A stretch of DNA of 64,000 nucleotides from Ralstonia sp. UBA689 (GTDB lineage: Bacteria > Pseudomonadota > Gammaproteobacteria > Burkholderiales > Burkholderiaceae). The stretch's first letter is position 1. Every line of letters starts with the position of its first letter. The stretch spans positions 223,255-287,254 of the forward strand of contig NZ_DBMV01000011.1 of NCBI RefSeq assembly GCF_002298975.1. Direction: 5' to 3'. Positions 43,294 through 52,940 of this stretch are shown piece after piece. A program made the position numbers and the translations under genes. The notes beneath the pieces were generated by a model, which saw only the letters and a program-made list of their open reading frames with translations, was not told where the DNA came from and did not search any database.

Positions 43294-44741
43294 TCGTCAC
43301 CTCCGACCTTGGCGACCAGCCACGCCGGCACGATCAGCAGCAGCGCCGCAAAGAACGTGATGACGAACACCGAGCCCGGCGCCATGAAGAACGGCACCAG
43401 GTTGAACAGCCCCAGCAGCACGCAGGCCACCACCGCCACCGACATGTAGCCGGAGGCCGAAGTCTCCTTGACCGGCTCGGCCACCACCTTGCCGAACCAG
43501 GCCTTGATCTGCGCGGCGCTCACCGGCGTGCTCTTGGACCAGGTCAGCTCATGCGCGTCGCTCTCGGCAGCCAGGCTTTCCTGCCCGGCCTTGTATTCGA
43601 CCACGCGTGTCTGGTCACCGGCCTGGACGCGCCAGTTGAAGGCGCCGGCAGCGTAGGTCACGCGCGCGGTGTAATCGTCGTCGCGGATGTATTGCGTCTC
43701 GCCCAGCGTGGCCTTGCGGCCGTCGGTCTGGGTGGGCCAGCGGTCGAGCACGTTGGCACGGAACCAGCCGTCATCCGTCTCGACCATCCAAGTGAAGCCG
43801 CGCTTCGGGCTGTACAGCAGATACTCGAACCACTCGCCACCGTCGCCGACCGCCGTGCGCCGCATCACGCCAATCACCTGCCATTGCAGGCCATCGATGA
43901 GCGCCTTGTCGCCCAAGTCGAGCGTGGTGACAACCTGCGGCACAGAACGCGCACGGGCGATGATCTCGCCACGCGGCGTGGCTGCGTCAATGGCCGCGCC
44001 ACAGCCGGGGCACAGCACATGCCCGGTCATGCCGGGGCTGAACGGCACCGAGGTGCCGCACTGCGGGCAGTCGAGGTTGGTGAGCTTGCCGGGGACGCGG
44101 CCGGCGGTTTCCTTGATCTCGGCGTCGGTGCGCAGAAGCTGGCACTTAAGCGCTTCGAGCGTGGTCGACTCGCCCAGGTACAGCGTGGGCGCGGTGCCGT
44201 CGGAATAATCGAGCGTGATGAAGGCCCCTTCGCGCCGGCCGTCAGCCACGCGCGCGTGCCAGCCCTCGCCCACGCGGAAAGGCAGTTCGCCCTGGCCGCC
44301 GGTGCAGTTGGCCTCGCGCACGTCGGACAGCGTGAACTGCTGGCCCTCGGCGTCGTAAAGCTGCCCCGGCCGCAGTGCCTCGAAAGCCACGGCGTTAGGC
44401 GGCGTGCCGCGCGAGAAGGTCATGGTGACCTGGCCGGAAGCCTCGGCCAGCCAGCCGTCGGTGCCGTCGTTGAACAGCACGTACCACTCGTTCCAGAAGC
44501 CCGCGTCATAGCGCAACTGGATGCGGCCAACCACCGTGAACGCCTTGTTCTTGTAGCGCCCGGTGGTGCCGATCTGCACACGCGCGTAGTCCTCCAGCAC
44601 GGCTGACATCTTGCCGATGTCGGAAAGCGTCTCGCCGTCACGCAGCAGCGTGCTCTTGCAGAAGCTGCACACCGTCATGACGGCGGCGGCAGACTTCAGT
44701 TCCACCGGCGCGCCACACGCCGGGCAGTTGGCATGAAACAT
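43290..44741 (-). CDS. DUF4178 protein with two zinc ribbons and C-terminal membrane helices
   Basis: A 483-residue protein. Two zinc-ribbon segments are visible: CPACGAPVEL with CSFCKST (about 6-29), and CPQCGTSVPF with CPGCGAAI in the middle. Each is followed by a DUF4178 repeat, marked by YKNKAFTVVGRIQLRYDAGFWNEW and IDGLQWQVIGVMRRT with FEYLLYSPKRGFTWM. Two helices close the protein (SVAVVACVLLGLFNLVPFF, VFVITFFAALLLIVPAWLV). Function unknown; the family is known to co-occur with polyamine and SPFH genes. Confidence 0.8.
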   Translation of the reverse strand: MFHANCPACGAPVELKSAAAVMTVCSFCKSTLLRDGETLSDIGKMSAVLEDYARVQIGTTGRYKNKAFTVVGRIQLRYDAGFWNEWYVLFNDGTDGWLAEASGQVTMTFSRGTPPNAVAFEALRPGQLYDAEGQQFTLSDVREANCTGGQGELPFRVGEGWHARVADGRREGAFITLDYSDGTAPTLYLGESTTLEALKCQLLRTDAEIKETAGRVPGKLTNLDCPQCGTSVPFSPGMTGHVLCPGCGAAIDAATPRGEIIARARSVPQVVTTLDLGDKALIDGLQWQVIGVMRRTAVGDGGEWFEYLLYSPKRGFTWMVETDDGWFRANVLDRWPTQTDGRKATLGETQYIRDDDYTARVTYAAGAFNWRVQAGDQTRVVEYKAGQESLAAESDAHELTWSKSTPVSAAQIKAWFGKVVAEPVKETSASGYMSVAVVACVLLGLFNLVPFFMAPGSVFVITFFAALLLIVPAWLVAKVGGDE

Positions 44742-44815
44742 GGTTGAGTCGTTCAATTGCGCAGAAAAACGGGCGGCTCACCGCGCCGCCCGGTCATCCG
44801 AGGTGGGGCGTGCGT

Positions 44816-45850
44816 TCAGCCCCCAGTCAGCGCTTTGAGCACGGCCGCCTTGCCAGAGTCAAAGTCGGCCTGGGTGATGAGGCCCTTATCGAGCAGTTCC
44901 TTGAGCTTGGCCAGGCGTGCAGTCGGATCGTCTGCAGCAGGCGCTGCGGCAACCGGCTGCGCGGCCGGTGCTGCGCCCGCGTTGCCCTGCACTGCCGTGC
45001 GCAGGCTATCGGCCATCGCCTGACCCATCGCCAGGCCCGCCGCCAGACCCGCGCCCGTGCCGGCGATGCCGCCCTCGTTGCGTGCGGCCAGCGGCAGCGA
45101 TTCGGCCGTCTGGTACTGCGTGAAGCGCCCCATGTCGCCGGTCATGTCCATGCTGATACGGCGGTCCATCGCTGCCTGCAACTCGTCGGGCAGCGTCACG
45201 CTGGAGACCTGGAAGCTGTCGAGCATCAGGCCGTATTGCGTGAACTGCGGCAGCAACACCTCGCGCACCTTGTTCGACATCAGCGTCTGGTTGGCGGCCA
45301 GGTCCAGGAACGGCACACCCGATTCGCCGAAGGCCGTGGCCATCGCACCCATGATGACGGGGCCCAGTTGCTGCTCCATCTCATCAACGGTGTAGGCGTC
45401 ACGCGTGCCGCTCACCTGCTGGTAGAAGAGCTTCGGATCGGCCACGTGGTAGGCGTACACGCCAAACGCACGCAGGCGGATCATGCCGAAATCCTTGTCG
45501 CGCACCGTCACCGGTTGCGGCGTGCCCCAGCGGCGGCCGAGCTGCTGGCGTGTGCTGAAGAAGTAGACGTCGGACTTGAAGGGGGATTCGAACAGCTTGT
45601 CCCAGTTTTTCAGGTACGTCAGCACCGGCAGCGTTTGCGTGGTCAGCTTGAACATGCCGGGGCTGAACACGTCGGCAATCTGGCCTTCGTTGACGAACAT
45701 CGCCATCTGCGAGTCGCGCACGGTCAGGCTGCCGCCGTTCTGGATTTCCATGTCCTGCATGGGGTAGCGCCAGGCGAGCACGCCGTCTTCGCCCTCCGTC
45801 CATTGCAGGATATCGATGAACTGCTTCTTGATGAAACTGGACAGGCTCAC
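44816..45850 (-). CDS. SPFH-domain protein with C-terminal SHOCT helix (YdjI-like)
   Basis: A 344-residue protein of the SPFH/band-7 superfamily, of the kind named virion core protein or YdjI in databases. The N-terminus is FIKKQFIDILQW, the core has MAMFVNEGQIADVFSPG and LPVLTYLKNWDKLFESPF, and the last 35 residues (RLAKLKELLDKGLITQADFD) are a SHOCT helix, which often mediates oligomer contacts. The start is the GTG at 45850, because AAGGAG stands 6 bases ahead. YdjI of Bacillus is membrane-stress linked. Confidence 0.82.
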   Translation of the reverse strand: MSLSSFIKKQFIDILQWTEGEDGVLAWRYPMQDMEIQNGGSLTVRDSQMAMFVNEGQIADVFSPGMFKLTTQTLPVLTYLKNWDKLFESPFKSDVYFFSTRQQLGRRWGTPQPVTVRDKDFGMIRLRAFGVYAYHVADPKLFYQQVSGTRDAYTVDEMEQQLGPVIMGAMATAFGESGVPFLDLAANQTLMSNKVREVLLPQFTQYGLMLDSFQVSSVTLPDELQAAMDRRISMDMTGDMGRFTQYQTAESLPLAARNEGGIAGTGAGLAAGLAMGQAMADSLRTAVQGNAGAAPAAQPVAAAPAADDPTARLAKLKELLDKGLITQADFDSGKAAVLKALTGG

Positions 45851-45892
45851 AGGAAACTCCTTCGCGATCGGGTTCGCGGGGCAGGACAAGAA

Positions 45893-46291
45893 TCAGGACA
45901 GGCACGCGGCATTGATCACGCCCACCGCCAATGCGCTCACGCCGAACAGCATACCGGCGGCAATGTTGTTGTGTTCGATCTGCAGGCGGTAGTCGGGCAT
46001 CAGGCGCGTAAGCACCACGAAGACGATCAACTGCACGACCGAGGCCATTACAGACCAGAACAGGAACGGCAGCAGGCCGTCGCTGTGGGAGATGCTCGAC
46101 GAGATGGTCAGCACGAAACCGAGCAGCGCACCGGCCAGCGACAGCGACGCGGCAACGTTGCCTTCGCGGATGAGCTTGAACTCGTCATACGGCGTCAGGC
46201 GCAGGTAGACGAAGAAGAAGCCGGAGAACACCACGGCGCCCGCCAGCAGGTGCGAGGCGTAGGCGATGACGGAAGCGGTCATGTCGGGCAT
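45893..46291 (-). CDS. DUF350 membrane protein (YjfL-like)
   Basis: A 132-residue protein with four membrane helices, a full DUF350 unit: LLAGAVVFSGFFFVYLRLTPYDEFKLI, NVAASLSLAGALLGFVLTISSS, LLPFLFWSVMASVVQLIVFVVL and NIAAGMLFGVSALAVGVINAACL. E. coli YjfL is a homologue and sits in an operon with a glutathionylspermidine synthase-like gene. It is the first gene of the polyamine-linked cluster. Start codons at 46291 and 46282 are both possible. Confidence 0.82.
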   Translation of the reverse strand: MPDMTASVIAYASHLLAGAVVFSGFFFVYLRLTPYDEFKLIREGNVAASLSLAGALLGFVLTISSSISHSDGLLPFLFWSVMASVVQLIVFVVLTRLMPDYRLQIEHNNIAAGMLFGVSALAVGVINAACLS

Positions 46292-46600
46292 GGGCAGGAT
46301 GGGCAGTGCACAAGTGGCGCCACTATAGCGGCTGATGCGTCGCTTGCGTACCCCCCGCAGATACCGGCAGGCCGAGATAGCAAGCGTTTGCGCAGGTTTT
46401 GTTATCGCGCCTTCATTTCCGCCGGCGTGCCCCCTTCTATACATGGTGGTCATGGTCCCGCGTCCGCCTCCTCCCCCTCACCGCAGAAACCCTTACCCAT
46501 CAACCGTTTTCGCGGGTTGACCTGCCTTGTGCAACGCTATGCGCACACCTAAAGTGGTGGGCAGGGATCGGTCGATTCGACAGACAGTCAGGGGGCTACC

Positions 46601-47860
46601 ATGACGACACCGAAATGCAATCACGTTGACCGACGCACCATCCTGAAAACTGCCGTCGCGGCGGCGGCGGTGCAGTTGGCGCCCCCCTTCATCATCAAGG
46701 CGCGCGGCGATGCCCCTCTGCGCATCGGCATGGTCGACCCGCTGACCGGCGTCTACGCCGCAGTCGCCCAGAACGAAGTCACGGGTGCAAAGCTTGCCGT
46801 GGCACAGATCAATGCCAAAGGCGGCATCCTCGGCCGGCCGATCGAGCTGCTGGTGGAGGACTCCGCCAACGACGTCGGCACCGGTGTGCAGAAGGCGCGC
46901 AAGCTGATCGAGCGCGATCAGGTGACGTTCCTGATCGGCGACGTGAACTCCGGCATCGCACAGGCCATCGCCCAGGTCAGCAACGAGAAGAAGGTGTTGC
47001 ACATCGTCTCGGGCGGACACACCGACACCATCACCGGCAGCGACTGCAAATGGAATGTCTACCGCGTGTGCAACACCACCAGCATGGAGGCCAACGCGGT
47101 GGCCAGCCTGCTGTTCACCAAGTACGGCAAGAAGTGGCACTTCATCACGCCGGACTACGCTTTCGGCCACACGCTGCAGAAAGCCGCAGCGGCCGACCTG
47201 CAGAAGCTCGGCGGCACCATGACCGGCAATGAGCTGACGCCACTGGGCACCACCGATTTCTCTTCCTTCCTCATCAAGGCGCGCGCCGCCAATCCCGACG
47301 TGCTGCTGGTGCTGCCGCAGGGCTCCGACATGGTCAACTGCCTCAAGCAGATTGCGCAGTTCGGCATCGGCAAGCAGATGCACATTGCGGGGCTGCAGCA
47401 GGAGCTGGAATCGCTGGAAGCCATGCCGCCCGAGGCGCGCGTCGGCGTCTGGATGTTCGAGTGGTACTGGAAGCAGCCGGGCGTGCCGCACGTGGAAAAG
47501 TTCGTCGCCGACATCCGCAAGGTCAACAACGGCAAGGTGCCGACCGCACGCCACTGGTTCGGCTATACCTCGGTGCATACGCTGGCGGGCGTGGCCAATC
47601 GCGAGAAGACCCTCGACGCGCGCAAACTGGCCGAGGCGCTGGGCGGCTACGAATTGCCTGATGACGTGAAGCTGCAGCCCAACAAGTGCTACTACCGCAA
47701 GGGGGATCACCAGTTGATGACGTCGTCGTTTGTGGGCGAGGCGCTGACCAAGCCAGCGGGCGACCCGGAAGACCTGTTCCGCGTCGACCACGTCGTGCCC
47801 GGCGACCAGACCGCGCCGCCCGAGAGCGCGACCGGCTGCACCATCAAGTGGCCGACCTGA
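46601..47860 (+). CDS. HAAT-family ABC importer, substrate-binding protein
   Basis: A 419-residue periplasmic binding protein of the Leu/Ile/Val-binding (Peripla_BP_6) fold with a Tat-like signal (DRRTILKTAVAAAA, residues 10-23). RIGMVDPLTGVYAAVAQNEV opens the mature domain and FLIGDVNSGIAQAIAQV follows. Similar proteins bind branched-chain amino acids, urea or amides; the ligand is not evident. Tat export is unusual for this class but known. Confidence 0.88.
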   Translation: MTTPKCNHVDRRTILKTAVAAAAVQLAPPFIIKARGDAPLRIGMVDPLTGVYAAVAQNEVTGAKLAVAQINAKGGILGRPIELLVEDSANDVGTGVQKARKLIERDQVTFLIGDVNSGIAQAIAQVSNEKKVLHIVSGGHTDTITGSDCKWNVYRVCNTTSMEANAVASLLFTKYGKKWHFITPDYAFGHTLQKAAAADLQKLGGTMTGNELTPLGTTDFSSFLIKARAANPDVLLVLPQGSDMVNCLKQIAQFGIGKQMHIAGLQQELESLEAMPPEARVGVWMFEWYWKQPGVPHVEKFVADIRKVNNGKVPTARHWFGYTSVHTLAGVANREKTLDARKLAEALGGYELPDDVKLQPNKCYYRKGDHQLMTSSFVGEALTKPAGDPEDLFRVDHVVPGDQTAPPESATGCTIKWPT

Positions 47861-47925
47861 TCTGACTGCAGGCCAGCGCGCATACGGAGCGCGCGCCCAG
47901 GGTTCCGGTAGACGCGCGGGGGGCC

Positions 47926-48795
47926 ATGACGCAACTGCTGCTGTTCAACATCACCAACGGGCTGATCATCGGCGCGTTCTACGTGCTGATGGCGCTCGGG
48001 CTGTCGCTCATCCTCAACCTGAGCAACGTCATCAACTTTGCGCACGGCGGTTTTCTCGTCATCGGCGGCTACATCGCCTACACCATCACGCCGTATGTCG
48101 GTTTCTGGGGCGCGCTGCTGATTGCGCCGCCGATTGCCGCGCTCATCGGGCTGGTGCTGGAGCGCCTGCTGATCCGCCACGTCTACGGGCGCGACCCGCT
48201 TTACAGCCTGCTGCTGACCTTCGGCCTGGCGTTCGTGTTTGAAGACGGCACGCGCTTCATCTGGGGCGCGCAGGGCAAGCCAGTGACGATTCCCGAAGCG
48301 CTGGCGCAGCCGCTCTCCAACGAGTTTTTCTTCATCACCGGTTACCGGTTGTTCATGGTCGGCACCGTGGCGGTGACGGTGACGGCGCTCTTCCTGCTGC
48401 TGCGCTACACACGCATGGGCATCCGCATCCGCGCCGGCACGCTGGACCTGGAAACCGTGGCGGCACTCGGCATCAACGTGGGGCGGCTGCGCTCGCTCAA
48501 CTTTGCGGTCGGTATCTTCCTGGCGGGTCTGTCCGGCGTGCTGGCGGCCGGGCAACTCGGGTTGGAGCCGACCATGGGCACGGGGCTGCTGATGCCCAGC
48601 TTCATCGCCATCATCGTCGGCGGGGTCGGCAGCTTGACCGGAACGCTGCTGGGCGGGCTGTTGATCGGGGTAGCGTCGGGCGTGACGGCGGTGTTCGTGC
48701 CGGCGGCCAGCGAGGCCGTCATCTACGTGATGATGGCGCTGGTGCTGCTGTTGCGCCCGCGCGGGCTGCTTGGTGAAGAAGGCATGCTGACATGA
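47926..48795 (+). CDS. livH: HAAT-family ABC importer, permease LivH type
   Basis: A 289-residue permease with about eight helices and the LivH marks LSLILNLSNVINFAHGGFL and GGVGSLTGTLLGG (EAA-like loop). It forms the membrane channel with the LivM protein; its stop overlaps the next start by 4 bases (ATGA). Confidence 0.9.
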   Translation: MTQLLLFNITNGLIIGAFYVLMALGLSLILNLSNVINFAHGGFLVIGGYIAYTITPYVGFWGALLIAPPIAALIGLVLERLLIRHVYGRDPLYSLLLTFGLAFVFEDGTRFIWGAQGKPVTIPEALAQPLSNEFFFITGYRLFMVGTVAVTVTALFLLLRYTRMGIRIRAGTLDLETVAALGINVGRLRSLNFAVGIFLAGLSGVLAAGQLGLEPTMGTGLLMPSFIAIIVGGVGSLTGTLLGGLLIGVASGVTAVFVPAASEAVIYVMMALVLLLRPRGLLGEEGMLT

Positions 48796-49751
48796 GCAAG
48801 CCCGTGCCGCTTCGCCGTCTGCTGGGGCTGCTGGCCATCTGGGCAGCACTGCTGCTCGCGCCCTATTGGATGCCGCTGCTGGGCGGCTACACCGCACTGG
48901 GCACGCGCGTGCTGGTGCTGGCATTGGCGGCCATGTCGGTCAACTTTCTGCTGGGCTTCACGGGTGTGCTGTCGTTCGGGCATGCGGCGTACTTCGGGCT
49001 GGGGGCATATGGCGCCGGCCTTGCGCTGAAGTTCCTGGCGCCGAGCACACCGCTGGCGCTGGCATGCGGCACGCTGCTGGGCGGCGTTGCCGGTGCACTG
49101 CTGGGCGCATTGAGCGTGCGGCGGCGCGGCGTGTATTTCGCCATGGTCACCATCGCCTTCGGGCAGGTGTTCTACTACATCGCCTTCCAATGGAGTTCGC
49201 TCACGGGCGGTGACGACGGGCTGCGCGGCTTCGCACGCGCACCGCTGCATCTTGGCTTCACCACCATCGACATCCTGTCGAATGCCGACGCGTTCTACTA
49301 CTTCGTGCTGGTCTGCCTGGCATTGGCCACAGGCGTGATGGCGGGCGTGCTGCGTTCGCCGTTCGGCCACACCATGATTGCCATCCGAGAGAACGAGCGG
49401 CGCGCACGCTTTCTCGGCATCCCGGTCAACCGGCACATCTGGATTGCCTTCACGCTGTCGTGCTTCTTCATGGGCTTTGCAGGCGCACTGTATGCGCTGC
49501 TCAATAACTTTGCCGACCCGCGCGGCCTGCATTACAGCCAGTCGGGCGACTTTGTGATGATGGCCGTCATGGGCGGCATGCGCAGCTTCTGGGGGCCGCT
49601 GCTGGGCGCGGTGGTGTTTGTCGTGCTGCAGGATTATCTGTCGAGCATCACCATCAACTGGATGTCGTTTGTCGGCATGCTGTTCGTGGCGATCGTGCTG
49701 TTCTTCCCGCGCGGGCTGCTGGGTGTGATCCAGCGCAGGAGTGAATCGTGA
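48792..49751 (+). CDS. livM: HAAT-family ABC importer, permease LivM type
   Basis: A 319-residue permease with about ten helices; LLGFTGVLSFGHAAYFGLGAY and MAVMGGMRSFWGPLLGAVV are typical LivM segments. It overlaps livH and the ATPase gene livG by 4 bases each. Confidence 0.9.
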   Translation: MSKPVPLRRLLGLLAIWAALLLAPYWMPLLGGYTALGTRVLVLALAAMSVNFLLGFTGVLSFGHAAYFGLGAYGAGLALKFLAPSTPLALACGTLLGGVAGALLGALSVRRRGVYFAMVTIAFGQVFYYIAFQWSSLTGGDDGLRGFARAPLHLGFTTIDILSNADAFYYFVLVCLALATGVMAGVLRSPFGHTMIAIRENERRARFLGIPVNRHIWIAFTLSCFFMGFAGALYALLNNFADPRGLHYSQSGDFVMMAVMGGMRSFWGPLLGAVVFVVLQDYLSSITINWMSFVGMLFVAIVLFFPRGLLGVIQRRSES

Positions 49752-50497
49752 GTGTCCTTGCGGTCGAACGCGTCAGCAAGCACTTCGGCAGCCTGGTCGC
49801 AGTGCAGAACGTGTCGCTCTCTGTCGAGCCGGGCGAACTGCGTGCCGTCATCGGGCCAAACGGCGCGGGCAAGACAACGTTCTTCAACCTCATCAGCGGC
49901 TTCTTTCGGCCGAGCGCGGGCACCATCGCCTTTGAAGGGCAGGACATCACTGCCCTGCCCGCGCACCGGCGCGTGACGTCCGGCATTGCGCGCACGTTCC
50001 AGATCACGGAGATCTTCCCGGAGTTGACGGTGTTCGAAAACGTGCGCATCAGCGCGGAGGCAGCGACGGGCTTTCGCCTGCGGCCGTGGATCGGCGCGGC
50101 AGACAAGGCGCGTGTGCGACAGCACGTGGAGCAGACGCTCGAACTCACTGGCTTGCGAGGCAAGGCCGACCGGTTGGCCGGCGAGCTGGCCCACGGCGAC
50201 CAGCGCACCACCGAGATCGCCATTGCGCTGGCGCTGCGTCCGCGCCTGTTGCTGCTGGATGAGCCCACGGCCGGCATGGGTGATCAGGAGACCAACGAAA
50301 CCATGCAATTGATTCGCCGGCTGCATCGCGAGAACAACTTCACCATCGTGCTGATCGAGCACGACATGCGCATGGTGTTCGACCTGGCCGATCGCATCAC
50401 GGTGCTCGATCGCGGGCATCTGCTGGCCGAGGGCACGCCGGAACAGATTGCCGCCAACGAGGCCGTGCAGGCGGCCTACCTGGGAAACGCATCATGA
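49748..50497 (+). CDS. livG: HAAT-family ABC importer, ATPase LivG type
   Basis: A 249-residue ABC ATPase. Walker A GPNGAGKTTFFN (about 37-48), Q-loop TFQITEIFPEL, signature LAHGDQRTTEIA (a LivG variant of LSGGQ), Walker B LLLLDEPTAGMG, H-loop IEHDM. GTG start at 49748, overlapping livM. Confidence 0.92.
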   Translation: MSVLAVERVSKHFGSLVAVQNVSLSVEPGELRAVIGPNGAGKTTFFNLISGFFRPSAGTIAFEGQDITALPAHRRVTSGIARTFQITEIFPELTVFENVRISAEAATGFRLRPWIGAADKARVRQHVEQTLELTGLRGKADRLAGELAHGDQRTTEIAIALALRPRLLLLDEPTAGMGDQETNETMQLIRRLHRENNFTIVLIEHDMRMVFDLADRITVLDRGHLLAEGTPEQIAANEAVQAAYLGNAS

Positions 50498-51222
50498 ACG
50501 CGGCCCCGCATTCCGCCCTGATTGCCGAGGGGCTGCACACCTACTACGGCAAAAGCCACATCCTGCACGGCGTGAGCCTGGAAGCGGAGGATGGCCGCAT
50601 CACCGTGCTGCTTGGGCGCAACGGCGCCGGCAAGACCACCACGCTGCGCACGTTGATGGGCCTGACGCCCGCGCGGCAGGGGCGCGTGACGATCTTTGGC
50701 ACCGACACCACGCGCTGGCCCACCTACCGCATCGCCGCCAGCGGTGTCGGCTACGTGCCGGAAGGGCGCCGGATATTCGCCAATCTCACGGTGGAAGAAA
50801 ACCTGAAGGTGCCGCGCGAACGCAGCGGCCCGTGGACGATCCCCCGCATCTACGAGCTGTTCCCGCGCCTGGCCGAGCGTAGATTCAGCCGCGGACGTTC
50901 GCTCTCCGGCGGCGAGCAGGAGATGCTCTCGCTGGGGCGCGCGCTTCTGCTCAACCCGCGCCTGCTGATTCTCGACGAGCCGTCTCAGGGGTTGGCGCCG
51001 CTGGTGGTGCGCGAGGTGTTTCGCGTGGTGTCGCAGATGCGCGACGCGGGCATCACCGTGCTGCTGGTCGAGCAGAACGCGCGCATGAGCCTGGAAATTG
51101 CCGACTACGCCTATGTGCTGGATGACGGCGGCATCGTCCATGCCGGCAACGCGCGGGAGCTGGCGGCGGACGAAAGCCGGGTGCGGGCGTTGACGGGGGC
51201 CAGCGCGGCAGCGGCGGCGTAG
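50494..51222 (+). CDS. livF: HAAT-family ABC importer, ATPase LivF type
   Basis: A 242-residue ABC ATPase. Walker A GRNGAGKTTTLR, signature SLSGGEQEMLSLGRAL, Walker B LLILDEPSQGLAP, H-loop VEQN. It overlaps livG by 4 bases and closes the five-gene importer operon. Confidence 0.92.
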   Translation: MNAAPHSALIAEGLHTYYGKSHILHGVSLEAEDGRITVLLGRNGAGKTTTLRTLMGLTPARQGRVTIFGTDTTRWPTYRIAASGVGYVPEGRRIFANLTVEENLKVPRERSGPWTIPRIYELFPRLAERRFSRGRSLSGGEQEMLSLGRALLLNPRLLILDEPSQGLAPLVVREVFRVVSQMRDAGITVLLVEQNARMSLEIADYAYVLDDGGIVHAGNARELAADESRVRALTGASAAAAA

Positions 51223-51340
51223 GCGCTGGCGAAATGGGCTCGCAGGCAGGGCAAAAAATCGGCACAATCGCGCTCGCCGCAACGGCGCGTCGGTGGTTTT
51301 GTTAACGCCCGATCATCCTCTGCCTACCCCCGCCCCTCGC

Positions 51341-52927
51341 ATGTCGACGCCGCAGACCGACGCCGTTCTCGAATCTTCCCCACCACAAAGCCCACAAGGT
51401 CGCGGCAGTGCCCTGCTGGTCCTGGCCGTGTTCGTGGTCGCCTCGTGCGGGCTGGCCTATGAGCTGATTGCCGGGGCATTGGCTTCGTACCTGCTGGGCG
51501 ATTCCATCCTCCAGTTCTCATCCATCATCGGCGCCTACCTGTTTGCGATGGGCATCGGCTCGTGGCTGTCGCGCTACGTGGCGGACGAGGCACTGCTGGC
51601 GCGCTTTGTCGACTTGGAACTGCTGGTCGGGCTGTTTGGCGGCGTGTCGGCGGCGGCGTTGTTTGCATTGTTTGCGCTGGAATCGGCGCCGTTCCGGCTC
51701 GTGCTGTATGCGCTGGTGACGGTGATCGGCGTGCTGGTTGGCATGGAGATTCCACTGGTGATGCGCATGCTGCATCGCCGGCAGGCCAAGTTCTCGGACC
51801 TCGTCAGCCGCGTGCTGACGTTCGACTACCTGGGCGCGCTGGCCGTCTCGCTGCTGTTTCCGCTGGTGCTGGCGCCGCGCCTGGGGCTGGTGCGCACGGG
51901 CTTCCTGTTCGGACTGTTCAACACGGCGATTGCGGTCTGGACGCTCTGGCACTTCCGTGCCGAGCTGGCGCTTTCGGCCCGCATGCGCACGGCGATGGCG
52001 TGGCGCGCGGGCGCGGTGGCGGCGGCATTGCTCGCGGGCTTTGCCGCGTCGGACAGGCTCACGCAATGGTCTGAGCGCGCGCTCTTCGGCGACGAGATCA
52101 TCCATGCGATCTCATCGCCGTATCAGCGGCTGGTGGTGACGCGCTGGAAGGACGACCTGCGCCTGTACATCAACGGCAACCTGCAGTTCTCTTCACGCGA
52201 CGAATACCGCTACCACGAGGCGCTGGTGCTGCCCGCGCTGGAATCGGTGCGCGGTGCGCGGCGCGTGCTGGTGCTGGGCGGCGGCGATGGCCTCGCGCTG
52301 CGGCAGATCCTGAAGTACCCGCAAATCGAGCACGTCACGCTGGTCGACCTGGACCCGCGCATGACCAACCTGTTCTCGCACGCCGAGGCGCTGGTCGCGC
52401 TCAACGAGCATTCGTTCAGCGACCCGCGCGTAACGGTAGTCAACGCCGACGCGGGGCAATGGCTGCAGACCGCCACCGACATGTTCGACGTGGCCATCGT
52501 CGATTTTCCGGACCCGTCCAACTTCAGCATCGGCAAGCTGTATTCGGTGCCGTTCTACCGGCTGCTGTCGCGCCACGTGGCGGACACAGGGCTCGTGGTC
52601 ATTCAGGCGACTTCGCCCTACTTCGCGCCGCGCTCGTACTGGTGCGTGGACGCGACGTTGAAGGAAGCTGGCTACCGCACGTGGCCGTACCACGCGCTGG
52701 TGCCGTCCTTTGGCGAATGGGGCTTCATCCTGGCCGCGCCGGGGCGCGCGGATTTCCAGCCGCCCACCTCATACCGCGTGCCGACGCGCTTCCTGGATGC
52801 CGACACCACGCACCAGATGTTCAGCTTCGCGCCCGACATGCCGCGCCCGCAGGTCGAGCCCAACCGGCTGAACAACCAATCGTTGGTGCGGTACTTTGAA
52901 GAAGACTGGCACGGTGTGCTGCGTTGA
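51341..52927 (+). CDS. Membrane-embedded spermidine-synthase-like aminopropyltransferase
   Basis: A 528-residue protein with an N-terminal half of about seven membrane helices (from LLVLAVFVVASCGLAYELIAG to residue 230) and a C-terminal SpeE-like Rossmann domain. The AdoMet-binding loop VLVLGGGDGLALRQ lies near residue 310, then LVDLDPRMTNL, VVNADAGQWLQ and the catalytic-loop DFPDPSNFSIGKLYS. Related proteins carry the name polyamine aminopropyltransferase. It would use dcAdoMet made by SpeD (42692) at the membrane. Aminopropyl transfer is inferred from the fold and the DxPDP motif; the acceptor is unknown. Confidence 0.8.
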   Translation: MSTPQTDAVLESSPPQSPQGRGSALLVLAVFVVASCGLAYELIAGALASYLLGDSILQFSSIIGAYLFAMGIGSWLSRYVADEALLARFVDLELLVGLFGGVSAAALFALFALESAPFRLVLYALVTVIGVLVGMEIPLVMRMLHRRQAKFSDLVSRVLTFDYLGALAVSLLFPLVLAPRLGLVRTGFLFGLFNTAIAVWTLWHFRAELALSARMRTAMAWRAGAVAAALLAGFAASDRLTQWSERALFGDEIIHAISSPYQRLVVTRWKDDLRLYINGNLQFSSRDEYRYHEALVLPALESVRGARRVLVLGGGDGLALRQILKYPQIEHVTLVDLDPRMTNLFSHAEALVALNEHSFSDPRVTVVNADAGQWLQTATDMFDVAIVDFPDPSNFSIGKLYSVPFYRLLSRHVADTGLVVIQATSPYFAPRSYWCVDATLKEAGYRTWPYHALVPSFGEWGFILAAPGRADFQPPTSYRVPTRFLDADTTHQMFSFAPDMPRPQVEPNRLNNQSLVRYFEEDWHGVLR

Positions 52928-52940
52928 TGACCGGCACCCC

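Noticed and set aside
44744..46552. 602-residue plus-strand open frame
   Set aside because: Antisense to the SPFH and DUF350 genes; His/Gln/Arg-rich with no family marks.
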